A DNA stretch of 40,170 nucleotides from Siculibacillus sp. (GTDB taxonomy: Bacteria > Pseudomonadota > Alphaproteobacteria > Rhizobiales > Ancalomicrobiaceae), in the NCBI GenBank assembly GCA_030247555.1, contig JAOTSD010000034.1:1-40170 (forward strand), read 5' to 3'. The notes under the pieces were generated by a model. That model was not told the DNA's origin. It did not search any database and was given only the letters and a program-made list of their open reading frames with translations. Positions within the stretch are counted from its first letter, which is position 1. The number at the start of each line of letters is the position of its first letter. Below, in pieces: positions 39,766-40,170 of this stretch. A program made the position numbers and the translations under genes.

Positions 39766-40170
39766 TCAGGCGACGCCGGCGCGCAACAGGTCGTGCATGT
39801 GGACGATGCCGACCGGCCGCCCCTCGTCGAGCACGAAGAGCGCGGTGATCGCCGACGACGACAGCATCTCGATCGCCCGGGCGAGCAGCGTGTCGGGGCG
39901 CACGGTCTTCGGTCGCGTGGTCATGATCTCGTCGACTCGGCGCATCGGCAGGGTGCCGGAGAGATTGCGCCGGATGTCGCCGTCGGTGATCATTCCGGCG
40001 AGTCGCCCGTCCGCGTCGACGATGCCGACGCAGCCGAGCCGCTTGGCGGTCATCACCGCCAGCGCGTCGCTCATCGCCGTACCGGTCGCCACCAGCGGCA
40101 TCGCCTCGCCGCCGTGCATAACGTCGCGCACCAGCCGCAGGCTGGCGCCGAGCTTGCCGCCGGGATGGAT
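39766..40170 (-). CDS. kdsD: arabinose-5-phosphate isomerase (KdsD/KpsF), C-terminal part, cut by the window edge
   Basis: Only about 134 C-terminal codons are inside the window. The frame stays open to the edge and begins HPGGKLGASLRLVRDVMHGGE, the junction between the sugar isomerase (SIS) domain and the CBS pair in KpsF/KdsD/GutQ proteins. Two CBS domains follow: MSDALAVMTAKRLGCVGIVDADGRLAGMITDGDIRR and VDEIMTTRPKTVRPDTLLARAIEMLSSSAITALFVLDEGRPVGIVHMHDLLRAGVA. The enzyme makes arabinose-5-phosphate for Kdo of lipopolysaccharide. An internal Met at 40131 is not the true start. It is convergent with nfeD. Confidence 0.9.
   Translation of the reverse strand: MHPGGKLGASLRLVRDVMHGGEAMPLVATGTAMSDALAVMTAKRLGCVGIVDADGRLAGMITDGDIRRNLSGTLPMRRVDEIMTTRPKTVRPDTLLARAIEMLSSSAITALFVLDEGRPVGIVHMHDLLRAGVA

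Noticed and set aside
1-40170. CRISPR array, insertion sequence or prophage
   Set aside because: I saw no regularly spaced direct repeats, transposase or integrase motifs, or phage structural genes on either strand.

Overview
The window is about 40 kb of high-GC DNA with a dense gene layout. It looks like an alphaproteobacterium of the Hyphomicrobiales (Rhizobiales) type. Supporting traits are a split transhydrogenase (pntAA) next to an aa3-oxidase subunit IV gene, a fold-III ornithine decarboxylase behind a long structured leader resembling the speF element, homospermidine synthase, a Zur-like dyad before a zinc ABC operon, and many Liv-type and TRAP transporter genes. I cannot name the genus from sequence alone. 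I see no rRNA, tRNA, insertion sequence, prophage or CRISPR array.

Left part (1-9.5 kb): pntAA and a tiny cytochrome oxidase subunit IV gene (pntAB would lie off the left edge), an ABC1/UbiB-type kinase, a Tat-exported periplasmic glucan protein (OpgG/OpgD family), the Cu(I) ATPase CopA, a GNAT acetyltransferase, and a PaaK-like adenylate-forming enzyme. 8.3-17 kb is one leftward cluster in the order long-chain acyl-CoA synthetase, livG, livH, livM, substrate-binding protein, livF, PaaK-like ligase. The two CoA-ligase-type genes at its ends suggest import of an organic acid followed by CoA activation rather than amino-acid uptake. 17.6-19.7 kb holds a TRAP pair (dctQ, dctM) with no binding protein nearby.

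Middle part (19.9-31.9 kb): a class-I glutamine-amidotransferase-like (peptidase C26) hydrolase; a DUF1007-NicO metal transport pair with an EF-hand-like loop; a LysR regulator; then a polyamine region. Ornithine decarboxylase sits behind an approximately 550-nt structured leader and is followed by a GNAT gene; homospermidine synthase comes 2.6 kb later. Between them are a TPR-like gene preceded by a good sigma-54 promoter match and an orphan norE-norF pair. A methyl-accepting chemotaxis protein and a four-helix membrane protein of unknown function follow.

Right part (31.9-40.2 kb): a six-gene leftward zinc operon (His-rich membrane protein, ABC ATPase, permease, His-rich binding protein, CobW GTPase, WD40 propeller). 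Its promoter has a TGTTA-N5-TAACA dyad over the -10 box and appears to yield a leaderless mRNA. Divergent to it is hemH (ferrochelatase), followed by a stomatin/SPFH-NfeD pair and the CBS-domain end of a KdsD-type arabinose-5-phosphate isomerase cut by the window edge.

The most interesting items are the zinc operon with its uncharacterised His-rich and WD40 members, the ODC leader, the sigma-54/TPR/norEF module, and the Liv cluster bracketed by two CoA ligases.
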